62,226 bases of DNA from an uncultured Pelagibacteraceae bacterium (GTDB taxonomy: Bacteria; Pseudomonadota; Alphaproteobacteria; Pelagibacterales; Pelagibacteraceae), in assembly GCA_902631535.1 (NCBI GenBank), contig CACOYX010000006.1, positions 1 to 62,226 on the forward strand. The letters are read 5' to 3'. Position 1 is the stretch's first letter. Each line of letters starts with the position of its first letter. The notes below the pieces were generated by a model, which did no database searches, was not told the DNA's origin, and saw nothing but the letters and a program-made list of their open reading frames with translations. This document shows, piece by piece, positions 19,794 through 28,716 of the stretch. The position numbers and the translations under genes are program-made.

Positions 19794-20948
19794 ATGATAC
19801 GTAAAATTTATTTATTAATATTTTATATACTATTTATATTTAATTCTAATCTATTAAGTAATGAAAATAACAATACTCTTAAAGTTGGGTTACTAGCTCC
19901 CCTTTCAGGACCTTATAGTCAAATTGGCTACTCTCTTTTATATTCGTTGCAATTAGCTTTAGAGGAAATAAATGATAATGATGTTAGCATTGTACCAAGA
20001 GACACAGGTTTTAATAATGAAGAAAAACTCACTTTAGCTTTAGACGAATTCCGGTCATCTGGGATTAAAATAATTATTGGCCCAGTATCTTCTGATGAGT
20101 TTGAAAAAGTAAAAAAATATAACGATTTAACATTTATTTCTCTGTCAAATTTACAATCTGAATTTTCAAAAAATGTAATTAGTATAGGCGTAAGTTTAGA
20201 ATCGCAATTAACTGCTCTATCAGAATTTATTAATAAACAGAAAAAAACAAGAACTGTAGTTATGTACCCTAAAAATGAGTATGAAAATTTAATTAAAAAA
20301 AATTTAGAAAATTTAAAATTAAAAAATTTTAAAACATTTACCTATAGCCCAGATCCAGAAGTCTTAACCGGGGAAATTGAAATACTAACAAATTATACTC
20401 AAAGGAAAAAAAATCTCGACCTAAGAAAGAAAATGTTTGAAGATAAAGAGGACGAACAATCAATCAAAGAGTTAGAAAAATTAGAGCGATTATATACCCT
20501 AGGAGAAGTAAACTTTGACTCTGTAATTATTATCGACTTTGGAAGCAATTTAAAAAGTGTTTTGACTTCTTTAGTTTACACAGATGTGAACCAAGATAAA
20601 GTTTTATTTACTACGATCAATCAATGGTTTGATGAAAGTATATTTTATGAAAATACGATTAAAAATTTATATTATCCTTCTGTAAATTATAAAGAATTTA
20701 AAAAATATAATAATAAGTATTTTAATGAATTTAAAAAATATCCTAGTGAAATTGCAATTCTAGCTTACGATGCTCTGGGATTGATTTATTATGCTTGGAA
20801 AAATATTGGTAATATCAATTCTGTCAACAATTTTTTATTTAAGAATAAAATTAAAGGTAAAATAGGAACATTTAGTTTCAAAAATGGTAAAGTAACCCAA
20901 GATTTAAATATATATAAAACTGAAAATAAAAAATTTATAAAGTTCTAA
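19794..20948 (+). CDS. LpoA/YraM-like periplasmic binding-fold protein
   Basis: A 384-residue exported protein: hydrophobic signal (about 4-22), then a periplasmic-binding fold. 'LKVGLLAPLSGPYSQIGYSL' resembles type I branched-chain amino acid receptors and the C-terminal domain of LpoA, the penicillin-binding-protein activator. No lipobox Cys is visible at the signal end. Its position head-to-head with rsmI fits LpoA better than a transporter component, and no permease or ATPase genes are nearby. The role as a PBP activator is inferred. The stop overlaps rdgB by 14 bases. Confidence 0.75.
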   Translation: MIRKIYLLIFYILFIFNSNLLSNENNNTLKVGLLAPLSGPYSQIGYSLLYSLQLALEEINDNDVSIVPRDTGFNNEEKLTLALDEFRSSGIKIIIGPVSSDEFEKVKKYNDLTFISLSNLQSEFSKNVISIGVSLESQLTALSEFINKQKKTRTVVMYPKNEYENLIKKNLENLKLKNFKTFTYSPDPEVLTGEIEILTNYTQRKKNLDLRKKMFEDKEDEQSIKELEKLERLYTLGEVNFDSVIIIDFGSNLKSVLTSLVYTDVNQDKVLFTTINQWFDESIFYENTIKNLYYPSVNYKEFKKYNNKYFNEFKKYPSEIAILAYDALGLIYYAWKNIGNINSVNNFLFKNKIKGKIGTFSFKNGKVTQDLNIYKTENKKFIKF

Positions 20949-21516
20949 TTTTTTTTTTTAGTTTTTGAAAAGCAATATATCTATGATCCATCTTTATTTT
21001 TTTTAATTTAGGCATTTGACCAAAGGTAATATTTTTCTTTTCAGGAATAAAAATTGGATCATAACCAAAGCCTTTTTCACCTAATATTTTATTAGAAATA
21101 TTACCTTTTATTTCGCCAATAACTGAAATTATTTTTCCACCAGAATTTTTTTTAAAAGATAAACAGCAAACAAAAGTTGCTTTTCTATTTTTTTTTCCAT
21201 CTAATTTTTTTAGAATATACTTCATTGCCTTTAAAAAATTTCCATGTTTTTTTGCTAATCTTGCAGAATAAATTCCAGGTTTATTTTTTAGAGCTTTGAT
21301 ACACAAACCAGAGTCATCTGATATTACAGGATAATCTACATACCTTGAAAAATATCTTACTTTCAATTTAGAATTAGCAATAAATGACTTACCGGTTTCT
21401 TTTGGGCTTTTTATCTTTAGTGAAACTGGCGAGATTTTCTTATATTTTTTTGAGATTAAATAAGCAATTTCTCTAAATTTTCCTTTGTTATGAGTGCCGA
21501 TTAAAATTTTTCTCAT
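20935..21516 (-). CDS. rdgB: dITP/XTP pyrophosphatase RdgB (HAM1 family)
   Basis: Hydrolyses non-canonical purine triphosphates (dITP, XTP) to monophosphates, protecting DNA. Motifs are 'IGTHNKGKFREI' at the N-terminus, 'VISDDSGLCIKAL' and 'PGIYSARLAKKHG', and 'GEKGFGYDPIFIPEK'. It has 193 residues. It sits divergently from grpE (44-bp gap); in many alphaproteobacteria rdgB, rph, hrcA and grpE lie together, and neither rph nor hrcA is seen here. It converges on the LpoA-like gene with a 14-base overlap of the 3' ends. Confidence 0.95.
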   Translation of the reverse strand: MRKILIGTHNKGKFREIAYLISKKYKKISPVSLKIKSPKETGKSFIANSKLKVRYFSRYVDYPVISDDSGLCIKALKNKPGIYSARLAKKHGNFLKAMKYILKKLDGKKNRKATFVCCLSFKKNSGGKIISVIGEIKGNISNKILGEKGFGYDPIFIPEKKNITFGQMPKLKKIKMDHRYIAFQKLKKKIRTL

Positions 21517-21537
21517 TGAGCTCTAGTAATTTTGCAA

Positions 21538-21559
21538 CTACTTACTATATAGCAAGTAG
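21538..21559. promoter_or_regulatory. 22-bp imperfect palindrome directly upstream of grpE
   Basis: CTACTT and AAGTAG arms (6 bp, then one mismatch, then CTA/TAG around TA) end two bases before the grpE ATG at 21561. It could be an operator or a hairpin that covers the ribosome-binding region. It is not the CIRCE element of HrcA (TTAGCACTC-N9-GAGTGCTAA). Function is unknown. Confidence 0.4.
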
Positions 21560-21560
21560 C

Positions 21561-22160
21561 ATGAGTGACAATAATAAACAAAAAAAAGAATTACGTAAAA
21601 AAGAGGGCATTAAAGCTTCTGAAAGTGTAGATCAAAATAAAGAGGGAAACAAAGATTTAACTTTAGAGGAAAAGTTAAAAGAAACAGAAGAAAAATTATT
21701 AAGATCTCTCGCAGAAATTGAGAATCAAAGAAGGAGATTCGAAAAAGAAATAAAGGACGCATTTGAATTTGGATCTTTCAATTTCGCAAAAGAAAGTCTT
21801 GCAATTCTAGATAACCTTCAAAGAGCTAAAGTAGCCATTAAGAACGACCAAAAACTCAAAATAAATCAAGATTTGGATAAATTTTTAGAAAATATAGAAA
21901 TAATAGAAAAAGATTTAGTTTCGATTTTTGAAAAAAATAGAATTAAAAAAATTGAAGTAAGTGGAAAAAAATTTGATCCTAATTTTCACCAGGCAATGTC
22001 TGAAATTGAAGATGATAATAAAGATCCAGGCACTATTCTTAGTGAAATTCAAGCAGGCTACATGTTGAGTGATAGGCTTTTAAGACCTGCCTTAGTAAGC
22101 GTCGCAAAGAAAAAAACTCCTAAAGATCAAGAAAATAAGGATAAAAATACAGAAAAATAG
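21561..22160 (+). CDS. grpE: Nucleotide exchange factor GrpE
   Basis: GrpE releases ADP from DnaK. I chose the ATG at 21561 (MSDNNKQKKE, 199 aa). The frame is open back to 21516, but that stretch covers the rdgB start and upstream palindrome and does not look like GrpE. A charged N-terminal tail (1-45) is followed by a long coiled coil (about 45-100, 'LLRSLAEIENQRRRFEKEIK') and the C-terminal beta domain 'GKKFDPNFHQAM'. dnaK follows after 54 bases with its own heat-shock-type promoter. No hrcA lies upstream. Confidence 0.95.
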   Translation: MSDNNKQKKELRKKEGIKASESVDQNKEGNKDLTLEEKLKETEEKLLRSLAEIENQRRRFEKEIKDAFEFGSFNFAKESLAILDNLQRAKVAIKNDQKLKINQDLDKFLENIEIIEKDLVSIFEKNRIKKIEVSGKKFDPNFHQAMSEIEDDNKDPGTILSEIQAGYMLSDRLLRPALVSVAKKKTPKDQENKDKNTEK

Positions 22161-22161
22161 G

Positions 22162-22190
22162 CTTGTAGATAGAGAAATAACACCCATATA
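22162..22190 (+). promoter_or_regulatory. Sigma-32-type (RpoH) heat-shock promoter of dnaK
   Basis: The -35 element CTTGTAG (22162-22168), a 14-base spacer and the -10 element CCCATATA (22183-22190) agree well with the RpoH consensus CTTGAAA-N11-16-CCCCATNT. It lies 25 bases upstream of the dnaK ATG, and an AAAGGA ribosome-binding site follows (22201-22206). The match is visible by eye; use by RpoH is inference. Confidence 0.72.
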
Positions 22191-22214
22191 GAAATAACAT
22201 AAAGGAAAAAACAA

Positions 22215-24143
22215 ATGAGTAAAGTAATAGGAATTGATTTAGGAACAACAAATTCATGTGTCGCCATTATGGATGGCTCACAGGCAAAAGTTTTAGAGAA
22301 TGCTGAAGGGGCTAGAACAACACCCTCTGTAGTAGCTTTTTTGGAAAATGAGGAAAAATTAGTTGGACAGCCAGCAAAAAGACAAGCTGTAACTAATGCT
22401 GGTGATACAATATTCGCAGCTAAGAGACTAATAGGAAGAAAATTTGATGGTCCTTCAGTTCAAAAAGATATTTCAAAAGTACCTTACCAAATTGTTAAAT
22501 CAGATAACGGTGATGCGTGGGTACAAGGAAAAGGAAAAAAATATTCACCAGCTCAAATTTCAGCTTTTGTATTACAAAAAATGAAGGAAACTGCTGAAAA
22601 ATATTTAGGTCAAGCTGTTACAAAAGCCGTAATAACTGTTCCTGCTTATTTTAATGACTCTCAAAGACAAGCAACTAAAGATGCTGGAAAAATAGCTGGA
22701 CTAGAGGTTTTAAGAATAATTAACGAACCAACTGCGGCTTCTTTAGCTTATGGTTTAGATAAAAAAGGTGGAAAAAAAATAGCTGTGTATGATTTAGGTG
22801 GAGGGACTTTCGATATTTCAATTTTAGAAATCGGAGATGGCGTTTTCGAAGTAAAGTCAACTAACGGTGACACTTTCTTAGGTGGAGAAGATTTTGATGA
22901 CGCGATTGTGGAATACCTTGCAAATGAGTTTAAAAAAGACAATGGAATAGATTTAAAAAATGATAAACTTGCGCTACAAAGATTAAAAGAAGCAGCTGAA
23001 AAAGCAAAAATTGAACTTTCATCAGCAGCACAAACAGAAATAAATTTACCATTTATAACTGCTGATAAAACTGGCCCTAAACATTTAAACTTAAAATTTA
23101 CGAGAGCAAAGCTAGAAGCTTTAGTTCAAGGACTTGTAGATAGAACTTTAGAACCATGTAAAACGGCTTTAAAAGACTCTGGTTTTTCCGCGGCAGAAAT
23201 TAACGAAATCGTTCTTGTAGGTGGTATGACAAGAATGCCTAAAATTATTGAAACAGTTAAAAACTTTTTTGGAAAAGAACCAAATAAGAGTGTTAACCCT
23301 GATGAAGTGGTGGCTATGGGCGCGGCAATACAAGGTGGAGTGCTTCAAGGTGACGTAAAAGATGTGCTGCTTTTAGATGTTACACCTCTTTCTTTAGGAA
23401 TTGAAACTTTAGGTGGCGTTTCTACAAAGTTAATTGAAAAAAACACAACTATACCAACTAAGAAAAGTCAGGTTTTCTCTACTGCAGAAGACAACCAACC
23501 TGCAGTTTCAATAAGAGTTTTACAAGGTGAAAGAGAAATGGCAGCAGACAATAAAATTTTAGGAAACTTTGAATTAGTAGGAATTCCTCCGGCTCCAAGG
23601 GGAACTCCTCAGATTGAAGTAACATTCGATATCGACGCCAACGGTATTGTAAATGTTTCTGCTAAAGATAAAGGAACTGGTAAAGAACAAAAAATACAAA
23701 TTCAAGCTTCTGGAGGCCTATCAGAAGAAGAGATAAACAAAATGGTCAAAGACGCTGAAGCAAATAAAGAAGCTGATAAAAAGAAAAGAGAGTCAGTTGA
23801 TGCTAGAAACCAAGCAGATAGTCTTATTTTTTCTACAGAAAAAAGTTTAAAAGAGCATGGAGATAAAATTTCAGCTGAAGAAAAGAAAGCTATCGAAAAT
23901 GGTATTGCTGATCTTAAGAAATCTTTAGAAAGCACTGACTTAGAAGATATTAAGAAAAAAACTCAAAGTTTAATCCAAGTTTCTATGAAATTAGGTGAGG
24001 CAGTTTATAAAAGCCAACAAAAACCAGGAGCGGGTAAAACTGAGAATCCAAAAGATGCCAAACCTAATGATAAAGAAAATGTAGTTGATGCTGATTTTGA
24101 AGACGTAAAAGAAAAAGAAGAAGATAAAGAAAAAAGCGCCTAA
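22215..24143 (+). CDS. dnaK: Chaperone DnaK (Hsp70)
   Basis: ATP-dependent Hsp70 chaperone, 642 residues. The nucleotide-binding domain starts with '[18 protein letters not shown]' and has '[18 protein letters not shown]' near 190. The substrate-binding domain starts after '[19 protein letters not shown]' (about 385). The helical lid and an acidic C-terminal tail (ending EEDKEKSA) complete it. It is normal in length. It is the middle gene of grpE-dnaK-dnaJ with a dedicated RpoH-like promoter; dnaJ follows after 20 bases. Confidence 0.98.
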   Translation: MSKVIGIDLGTTNSCVAIMDGSQAKVLENAEGARTTPSVVAFLENEEKLVGQPAKRQAVTNAGDTIFAAKRLIGRKFDGPSVQKDISKVPYQIVKSDNGDAWVQGKGKKYSPAQISAFVLQKMKETAEKYLGQAVTKAVITVPAYFNDSQRQATKDAGKIAGLEVLRIINEPTAASLAYGLDKKGGKKIAVYDLGGGTFDISILEIGDGVFEVKSTNGDTFLGGEDFDDAIVEYLANEFKKDNGIDLKNDKLALQRLKEAAEKAKIELSSAAQTEINLPFITADKTGPKHLNLKFTRAKLEALVQGLVDRTLEPCKTALKDSGFSAAEINEIVLVGGMTRMPKIIETVKNFFGKEPNKSVNPDEVVAMGAAIQGGVLQGDVKDVLLLDVTPLSLGIETLGGVSTKLIEKNTTIPTKKSQVFSTAEDNQPAVSIRVLQGEREMAADNKILGNFELVGIPPAPRGTPQIEVTFDIDANGIVNVSAKDKGTGKEQKIQIQASGGLSEEEINKMVKDAEANKEADKKKRESVDARNQADSLIFSTEKSLKEHGDKISAEEKKAIENGIADLKKSLESTDLEDIKKKTQSLIQVSMKLGEAVYKSQQKPGAGKTENPKDAKPNDKENVVDADFEDVKEKEEDKEKSA

Positions 24144-24163
24144 GAAAATAAAGGAGACGTCCT

Positions 24164-25285
24164 GTGGCTAAAAGAGATTGTTATGATGTCTTAGGTGTAC
24201 CAAGATCTGCATCCAAAGACGATATTAAAAAAGCTTATAGAAAGCTCGCACTCAAATATCATCCCGATAAAAATAAAGGTGAAAAAGCTTCAGAAGAAAA
24301 ATTTAAAGAAGCTAGTGAGGCTTATCACATTCTTTCAGACGAAAAAAGAAAAGCAAATTATGATCAGTTTGGTCACGCTGCTTTTGAAGGTGGTGGAGGT
24401 GGTAGTCAAGGGTTTGGAGGCTTTGACACGTCATCCTTTTCAGATATTTTTGAGGACTTCTTCAGTGATTTTGGTGGGGGTGGCTCCACTAGAAGATCAA
24501 GCAATAGAGGAAATGATTTAAGGTATGATGTAAGTATTGATTTGGAAGAAGCTTACAAAGGTATTCAAAAAAACGTTAAATATACAACTTACAAATCATG
24601 CTCCTCTTGTTCTGGAAGCGGTGCTGCAAAAGGATCAAAACCTGTTAGATGTGACTATTGTTCTGGAAGAGGAAAGGTAAGAACCAATCAAGGATTTTTT
24701 ACTGTTCAGCAGACTTGTCCTCAATGTAGTGGGTATGGAGAAATGATTAATGATCCTTGTAGTAAGTGTAATGGTAACGGAAAAGTGCAATCAAATGAAA
24801 ATGTAACTGTAAAAATTCCAAAAGGCGTTGATGATGGTACAAGAATAAGAGTATCTGGTAAAGGTGAGGCAGGATCAAAAGGAGGATCGAGTGGGGATCT
24901 TTATTTATTTATATCAATTGATCATCATGAAATCTTCAAAAGAGCTGACGAGAACTTGTATTACGAGCTTCCAATTTCATTTACAGACGCTGCGCTTGGA
25001 ACATCTGTTGAAGTACCGTCAATTGATGGTGGAAAATCAAAAATTAAAATTCCAGCTGGTACTCAACATGGTAAACAATTTAGACTCAGAGGAAAAGGGA
25101 TGCCTATTTTAAGAGGAAGTGCTTTTGGAGATTTATATATAAGAATTAACACTCAGGTTCCTACTTCTTTAACTAAAAAACAAAAAGAAATTCTTGAGGA
25201 ATTTAACGAAATAGAAAGCAATAAGCCTGATCCAGTTATTAAAAGTTTTTTTGAAAAAGCTAAAAAGTTTTGGAGAAATTCATAA
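24164..25285 (+). CDS. dnaJ: Chaperone DnaJ (Hsp40)
   Basis: DnaK co-chaperone, 373 residues. It starts with GTG at 24164, with AAGGAG about 10 bases before, giving [12 protein letters not shown]. The J domain has HPD in 'KYHPDKNKG' (about 34-36). The Gly/Phe-rich linker is at about 70-110. Four CxxCxGxG zinc repeats are intact ('CSSCSGSG', 'CDYCSGRG', 'CPQCSGYG', 'CSKCNGNG'), followed by the C-terminal client-binding domains. It is the third gene of the grpE-dnaK-dnaJ unit. Confidence 0.97.
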   Translation: MAKRDCYDVLGVPRSASKDDIKKAYRKLALKYHPDKNKGEKASEEKFKEASEAYHILSDEKRKANYDQFGHAAFEGGGGGSQGFGGFDTSSFSDIFEDFFSDFGGGGSTRRSSNRGNDLRYDVSIDLEEAYKGIQKNVKYTTYKSCSSCSGSGAAKGSKPVRCDYCSGRGKVRTNQGFFTVQQTCPQCSGYGEMINDPCSKCNGNGKVQSNENVTVKIPKGVDDGTRIRVSGKGEAGSKGGSSGDLYLFISIDHHEIFKRADENLYYELPISFTDAALGTSVEVPSIDGGKSKIKIPAGTQHGKQFRLRGKGMPILRGSAFGDLYIRINTQVPTSLTKKQKEILEEFNEIESNKPDPVIKSFFEKAKKFWRNS

Positions 25286-25290
25286 ACTAA

Positions 25291-25461
25291 ATGAGCACTG
25301 ATCAAATAATGTCCGCAATTTTTCTTATCGCGGTACTAATTTTAATTTTACCCAGTTTTCTCTCTACAAATTATAAATTGAAAGAATTTTTAAGAAATTT
25401 ATCTATTTGGGCTATAATTACGTTAGTTATTATTGTAATCATTTATTTTATTAGTTTATGA
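25291..25461 (+). CDS. Small membrane protein of 56 residues (possible relic of a membrane-bound aspartic protease N-terminus)
   Basis: The frame from ATG 25291 reads MSTDQIMSAIFLIAVLILIL and continues through a charged loop (YKLKEF) to a second hydrophobic stretch ('WAIITLVIIVIIYFI'). The result is a two-helix hairpin of 56 residues. It starts 5 bases after dnaJ and overlaps dapB by 4 bases (ATGA), so the spacing argues for a real gene. The second helix resembles the N-terminal anchor of the TIGR02281 clan AA aspartic proteases of alphaproteobacteria; the protease part is absent. That relation is a guess from memory of the family. Confidence 0.62.
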   Translation: MSTDQIMSAIFLIAVLILILPSFLSTNYKLKEFLRNLSIWAIITLVIIVIIYFISL

Positions 25462-26234
25462 GAAAAATAAATTTATCTATTTCTGGATGTATGGGAAGAA
25501 TGGGTCAACAACTCATTAAATCCTCAAAAAAAAATAGAAATTTTAAATTGGTTTCATTAACAGAAAATAGATTAATAAATAAAAAGATAGCAGGAATAAG
25601 ACCTTTTAAAAATAGCATTGATGCATTTAAAAAATCTAATGTTATAATAGACTTTACTGTTCCTAAATGCACATTAGAAATATTGAAAATTGCATCTAGA
25701 TTAAAAAAAAGAGTTGTTATTGGAACGACAGGTTTTTCAAAAAAAGAAGAAAATTTAATAAAAAAATATTCTAGAAAAATTCCTATACTTAAAGCAGGTA
25801 ATATGAGTTTAGGAGTAAATTTACTTATGTATTTAACTGAAATTGCTTCGAAATCTCTTGGGAATAATTTTTTAAGTAAGGTCTATGAAGTGCATCATAA
25901 ACATAAGATTGATTATCCATCGGGTACAGCTTTAATGTTAGGTAGAGGAATAGCCGATGGGCAAAATAAAAATTTTTACAGCCTAATTGGTAGAAAATAT
26001 TTAAATAAAAAATCATTTCCTTATGCAAAAAAAATTAATTTCAATTCTATTCGTAAAGGTGAAGTGATTGGTGAACATGAAGTAAGATTTTCAAGTGGAA
26101 AAGAAATTATAAAACTTAACCACGAGTCTTTTGATAGAGCTTTATATTCAGAAGGTGCATTAACGGCTGCAACTTGGTTAATGTCTAAAAAAGCAGGTCT
26201 TTATTCTATGCGAGACCTTCTTAACTTTAAGTGA
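25458..26234 (+). CDS. dapB: 4-hydroxy-tetrahydrodipicolinate reductase
   Basis: Lysine/diaminopimelate pathway enzyme using NAD(P)H; DAP is needed for peptidoglycan. The 258 residues include the dinucleotide motif 'SGCMGRMGQQLIK' (about 9-21), 'IGTTGFSKKE' and the catalytic region 'EVHHKHKIDYPSGTALML' (about 152-169). Its ATG overlaps the stop of the 56-aa membrane protein by 4 bases, and its TGA overlaps the GTG of nth by 4 bases, so the small run dnaJ-orf-dapB-nth looks translationally coupled. Confidence 0.96.
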   Translation: MRKINLSISGCMGRMGQQLIKSSKKNRNFKLVSLTENRLINKKIAGIRPFKNSIDAFKKSNVIIDFTVPKCTLEILKIASRLKKRVVIGTTGFSKKEENLIKKYSRKIPILKAGNMSLGVNLLMYLTEIASKSLGNNFLSKVYEVHHKHKIDYPSGTALMLGRGIADGQNKNFYSLIGRKYLNKKSFPYAKKINFNSIRKGEVIGEHEVRFSSGKEIIKLNHESFDRALYSEGALTAATWLMSKKAGLYSMRDLLNFK

Positions 26235-26884
26235 ACAGTAAACAAAAAGCTAAAATTATATTAAGGATATTAAACAAAACTTATCCGAGAGTTCCTATAC
26301 CGCTAAACTACAAAAATACTTTTACTCTTTTAGTTTCTGTATTGCTTTCAGCACAATGTACAGATGTTAATGTTAATAATGTTACAAAAGATATTTACCC
26401 AAAATATAATAGACCAACACATTTTGTAAAACTCGGAAGAAGGAAAATTGAACGATTAATAAAAAGAATAGGAATATTTAGAGTAAAAGCTAAAAGTATA
26501 TTTTATTTATCTAAAACTTTAGTTGAAAAATATAAAGGGAAAGTACCAAGCACCTATGAAGAATTAGAGCAATTGCCTGGCGTAGGTCATAAGACTGCTA
26601 GTGTTGTTATGTCTCAAGGTTTTGGTTTTCCTGCTTTTCCAGTAGACACTCATATTCATAGATTAGCTCAAAGATGGGGTTTAACGAATGGCAAAAATGT
26701 TGTGCAAACCGAAAAAGATTTAAAAGCAGTTTTTCCAAAAAAATACTGGAACAGACTTCATCTCCAAATAATTTGGTATGGCAGAGAATATTGTAAAGCT
26801 AGAGATTGTTATGGAATAACTTGTAAAATTTGTAAAAGCTGTTATCCAAATAGAAAAAAGCCTATTAAAACAAAAAAAGCTTAA
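26231..26884 (+). CDS. nth: Endonuclease III
   Basis: DNA glycosylase/AP lyase for oxidised pyrimidines, 217 residues, GTG start in a GTGA overlap with dapB. The helix-hairpin-helix 'LEQLPGVGHKTASVVMSQ' supplies the catalytic Lys, and 'FPVDTHIHRLAQRWGL' supplies the catalytic Asp. The C-terminal Cys cluster 'CKARDCYGITCKICKSC' has five Cys with spacing x4, x4, x2, x2. This differs from the C-x6-C-x2-C-x5-C of E. coli, so cluster binding is likely but the ligand set is unclear. Confidence 0.94.
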   Translation: MNSKQKAKIILRILNKTYPRVPIPLNYKNTFTLLVSVLLSAQCTDVNVNNVTKDIYPKYNRPTHFVKLGRRKIERLIKRIGIFRVKAKSIFYLSKTLVEKYKGKVPSTYEELEQLPGVGHKTASVVMSQGFGFPAFPVDTHIHRLAQRWGLTNGKNVVQTEKDLKAVFPKKYWNRLHLQIIWYGREYCKARDCYGITCKICKSCYPNRKKPIKTKKA

Positions 26885-27814
26885 ATGAAGATCTTGGGAA
26901 TTGGAAACGCTATCGTTGATGTAATTTGTAAAATTGATGATAAATTTATCACACAGAATAATTTAACAAAAAGTACGATGAAACTTGTGGACGAGTCTGA
27001 GTTTAAAAAACTATTATCCACTCTTAAAATTGAGGAAACAGTTTCAGGCGGTTCTGTAGCAAACTCAATAGTAGGTCTATCGCAACTTGGAAATAAAGTG
27101 GGTTTTATTGGCAAAGTGAGCGATGATGATTTAGGTAATAAGTATGAAGAAGGATTGAAAAAAGAAAATGTACAATTTTTTTATTCTAAAAAAAAAGAGG
27201 TAATTCCAACGGGAACTTGTTTAATATTAATTACACCTGACTCTGAAAGAACAATGATAACTTTTCTTGGTACTGCAGGTAAAATTAATGAAAACGATAT
27301 TGACAAGAATGCTGTGAAGAATAGTGAAATCTTATTTTTAGAAGGTTATCTTTGGGATGAAGGTGAACCAAAGAAAGCATTTGATAAAGCTATAAATAAT
27401 GCAAATAAAATCGCAATGTCATTATCAGATCTATTCTGTGTAGAAAGACACAAACCAAGTTTTCTAGAATTAGTTAAAAATAAATTAGATATCACGTTTG
27501 CAAATGAGCAAGAAATAATGTCGTTAATTGATGTTAAAAAATTCGATGATGTTATTAGTTTTGCTAAAGAAACAAATAAACTAATTGTTATTACTCGGGG
27601 TGATAAAGGAGCAGTTGCAATAAATAAAGGTGAAATCGTGGAATGGCCTGCAAAAAAAAACCTTAAAATTAAAGATTTAACTGGTGCAGGAGATTTGTTT
27701 GCAGGTGGCTTTTTACATGGCTTAATAAATAATAAATCTACAAAAGAAAGTTTAAAAACTGGAACGGAAATGTCATCAAAAGTTATTCAAATAATAGGAG
27801 CGAGGCTACATTGA
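26885..27814 (+). CDS. PfkB-family carbohydrate/nucleoside kinase (adenosine kinase-like)
   Basis: A 309-residue ribokinase-superfamily enzyme. It begins 'MKILGIGNAIVDVICKIDD', has the glycine-rich 'GGSVANSIVGLSQLGNKVGF' region and the PfkB signature 2 'DLTGAGDLFAGGFLHGL' with the catalytic Asp in GAGD. Alphaproteobacterial proteins of this shape are annotated as adenosine kinase, but the substrate cannot be proved from sequence. It starts directly after the nth stop and its stop overlaps the next gene's TTG start. Confidence 0.85.
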   Translation: MKILGIGNAIVDVICKIDDKFITQNNLTKSTMKLVDESEFKKLLSTLKIEETVSGGSVANSIVGLSQLGNKVGFIGKVSDDDLGNKYEEGLKKENVQFFYSKKKEVIPTGTCLILITPDSERTMITFLGTAGKINENDIDKNAVKNSEILFLEGYLWDEGEPKKAFDKAINNANKIAMSLSDLFCVERHKPSFLELVKNKLDITFANEQEIMSLIDVKKFDDVISFAKETNKLIVITRGDKGAVAINKGEIVEWPAKKNLKIKDLTGAGDLFAGGFLHGLINNKSTKESLKTGTEMSSKVIQIIGARLH

Positions 27815-28716
27815 TCAAATATATTATAATTTTTTTTTATTTAATTTTTATTAATGTTTCAGCTGAAGAATATTTTAAATTTAATAGTGCTGATGAAAAA
27901 TTTCCAAACCATTCAGAAGTTATAGTGGAAATTTCTTTTCCAAAGAAAATCACAGGAAAATTACCTTTAATTATAACTCAACACGGCAGTACAAGGGATG
28001 GAAAAAAAATTCAAGACGGGGCAACCGATGAGTATTCAAAAAGAATTATAAAAGAAGGCACTAAACAAGGGTTTGCAGTTGCAGCTTTAGATGCATTTTA
28101 TAAAAAACCTATTACATCAACTGAAAAAACGCGTTTTCCAGATGCTTTAAATTACGCGAATGAGTTAAGAAAAATTTTAATTAAAGATGAAAGGTTTGAT
28201 AAAGAAAATTTTTTTTACACAGGTTTTAGTTACGGTGCTCAACAGGTACTTAAAACCATTGGCGCCCCTTACAATAATAAAAATCCAAATGCTTGGAAAG
28301 CTATAGCTTCGGCTGAACCAGGATGTAATTTATTTCATAAACCAATTAAACTGAGTTTTCCAGTTTTAATTATAAAAGGAGAAGAAAGTCATTATTACAT
28401 TGAACCATGTAAAATTCTTGAAAAAGAATTATTAAAAGAAGGTAACATAGTAAAACTGGTTAATATTCCAAAAGTTAATCACTTCTTTAGTACGAAAGGT
28501 AAAATTGTTAAAGGTGTTGCAGTTAATGGATGTCGGTATGATCCGATAATCAAAATGCCAGATGGTAAATCCTTTTTATATAGTGGAGCTGAAATATCAA
28601 GAAAAGAAGCTAGAAAAAGATGTTTTACTAACGAAGCAGGCAAAGGTAAAAATAGAAAAAAATTAAATGAAGCTGTTAATTTAACAATTAATTTTTTCAA
28701 AGATAATCTGAATTAG
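27811..28716 (+). CDS. Secreted alpha/beta hydrolase (dienelactone hydrolase/PHB depolymerase-like)
   Basis: A 301-residue exported hydrolase with a TTG start at 27811, in a TTGA overlap with the kinase gene. The signal peptide (about 1-18) ends 'INVSAEE'. The domain has the nucleophile elbow 'YTGFSYGAQQ' (G-x-S-x-G) and a late His in 'KVNHFFS'. Four or more Cys in the mature part suggest disulfides. Substrate is unknown; esterase or carboxylic-ester activity is the best guess. Its 3' end overlaps arfA on the other strand by 20 bases. Confidence 0.75.
   Translation: MIKYIIIFFYLIFINVSAEEYFKFNSADEKFPNHSEVIVEISFPKKITGKLPLIITQHGSTRDGKKIQDGATDEYSKRIIKEGTKQGFAVAALDAFYKKPITSTEKTRFPDALNYANELRKILIKDERFDKENFFYTGFSYGAQQVLKTIGAPYNNKNPNAWKAIASAEPGCNLFHKPIKLSFPVLIIKGEESHYYIEPCKILEKELLKEGNIVKLVNIPKVNHFFSTKGKIVKGVAVNGCRYDPIIKMPDGKSFLYSGAEISRKEARKRCFTNEAGKGKNRKKLNEAVNLTINFFKDNLN

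Noticed and set aside
21517-21560. CIRCE/HrcA operator before grpE
   Set aside because: The palindrome does not resemble TTAGCACTC-N9-GAGTGCTAA and no hrcA is found nearby.
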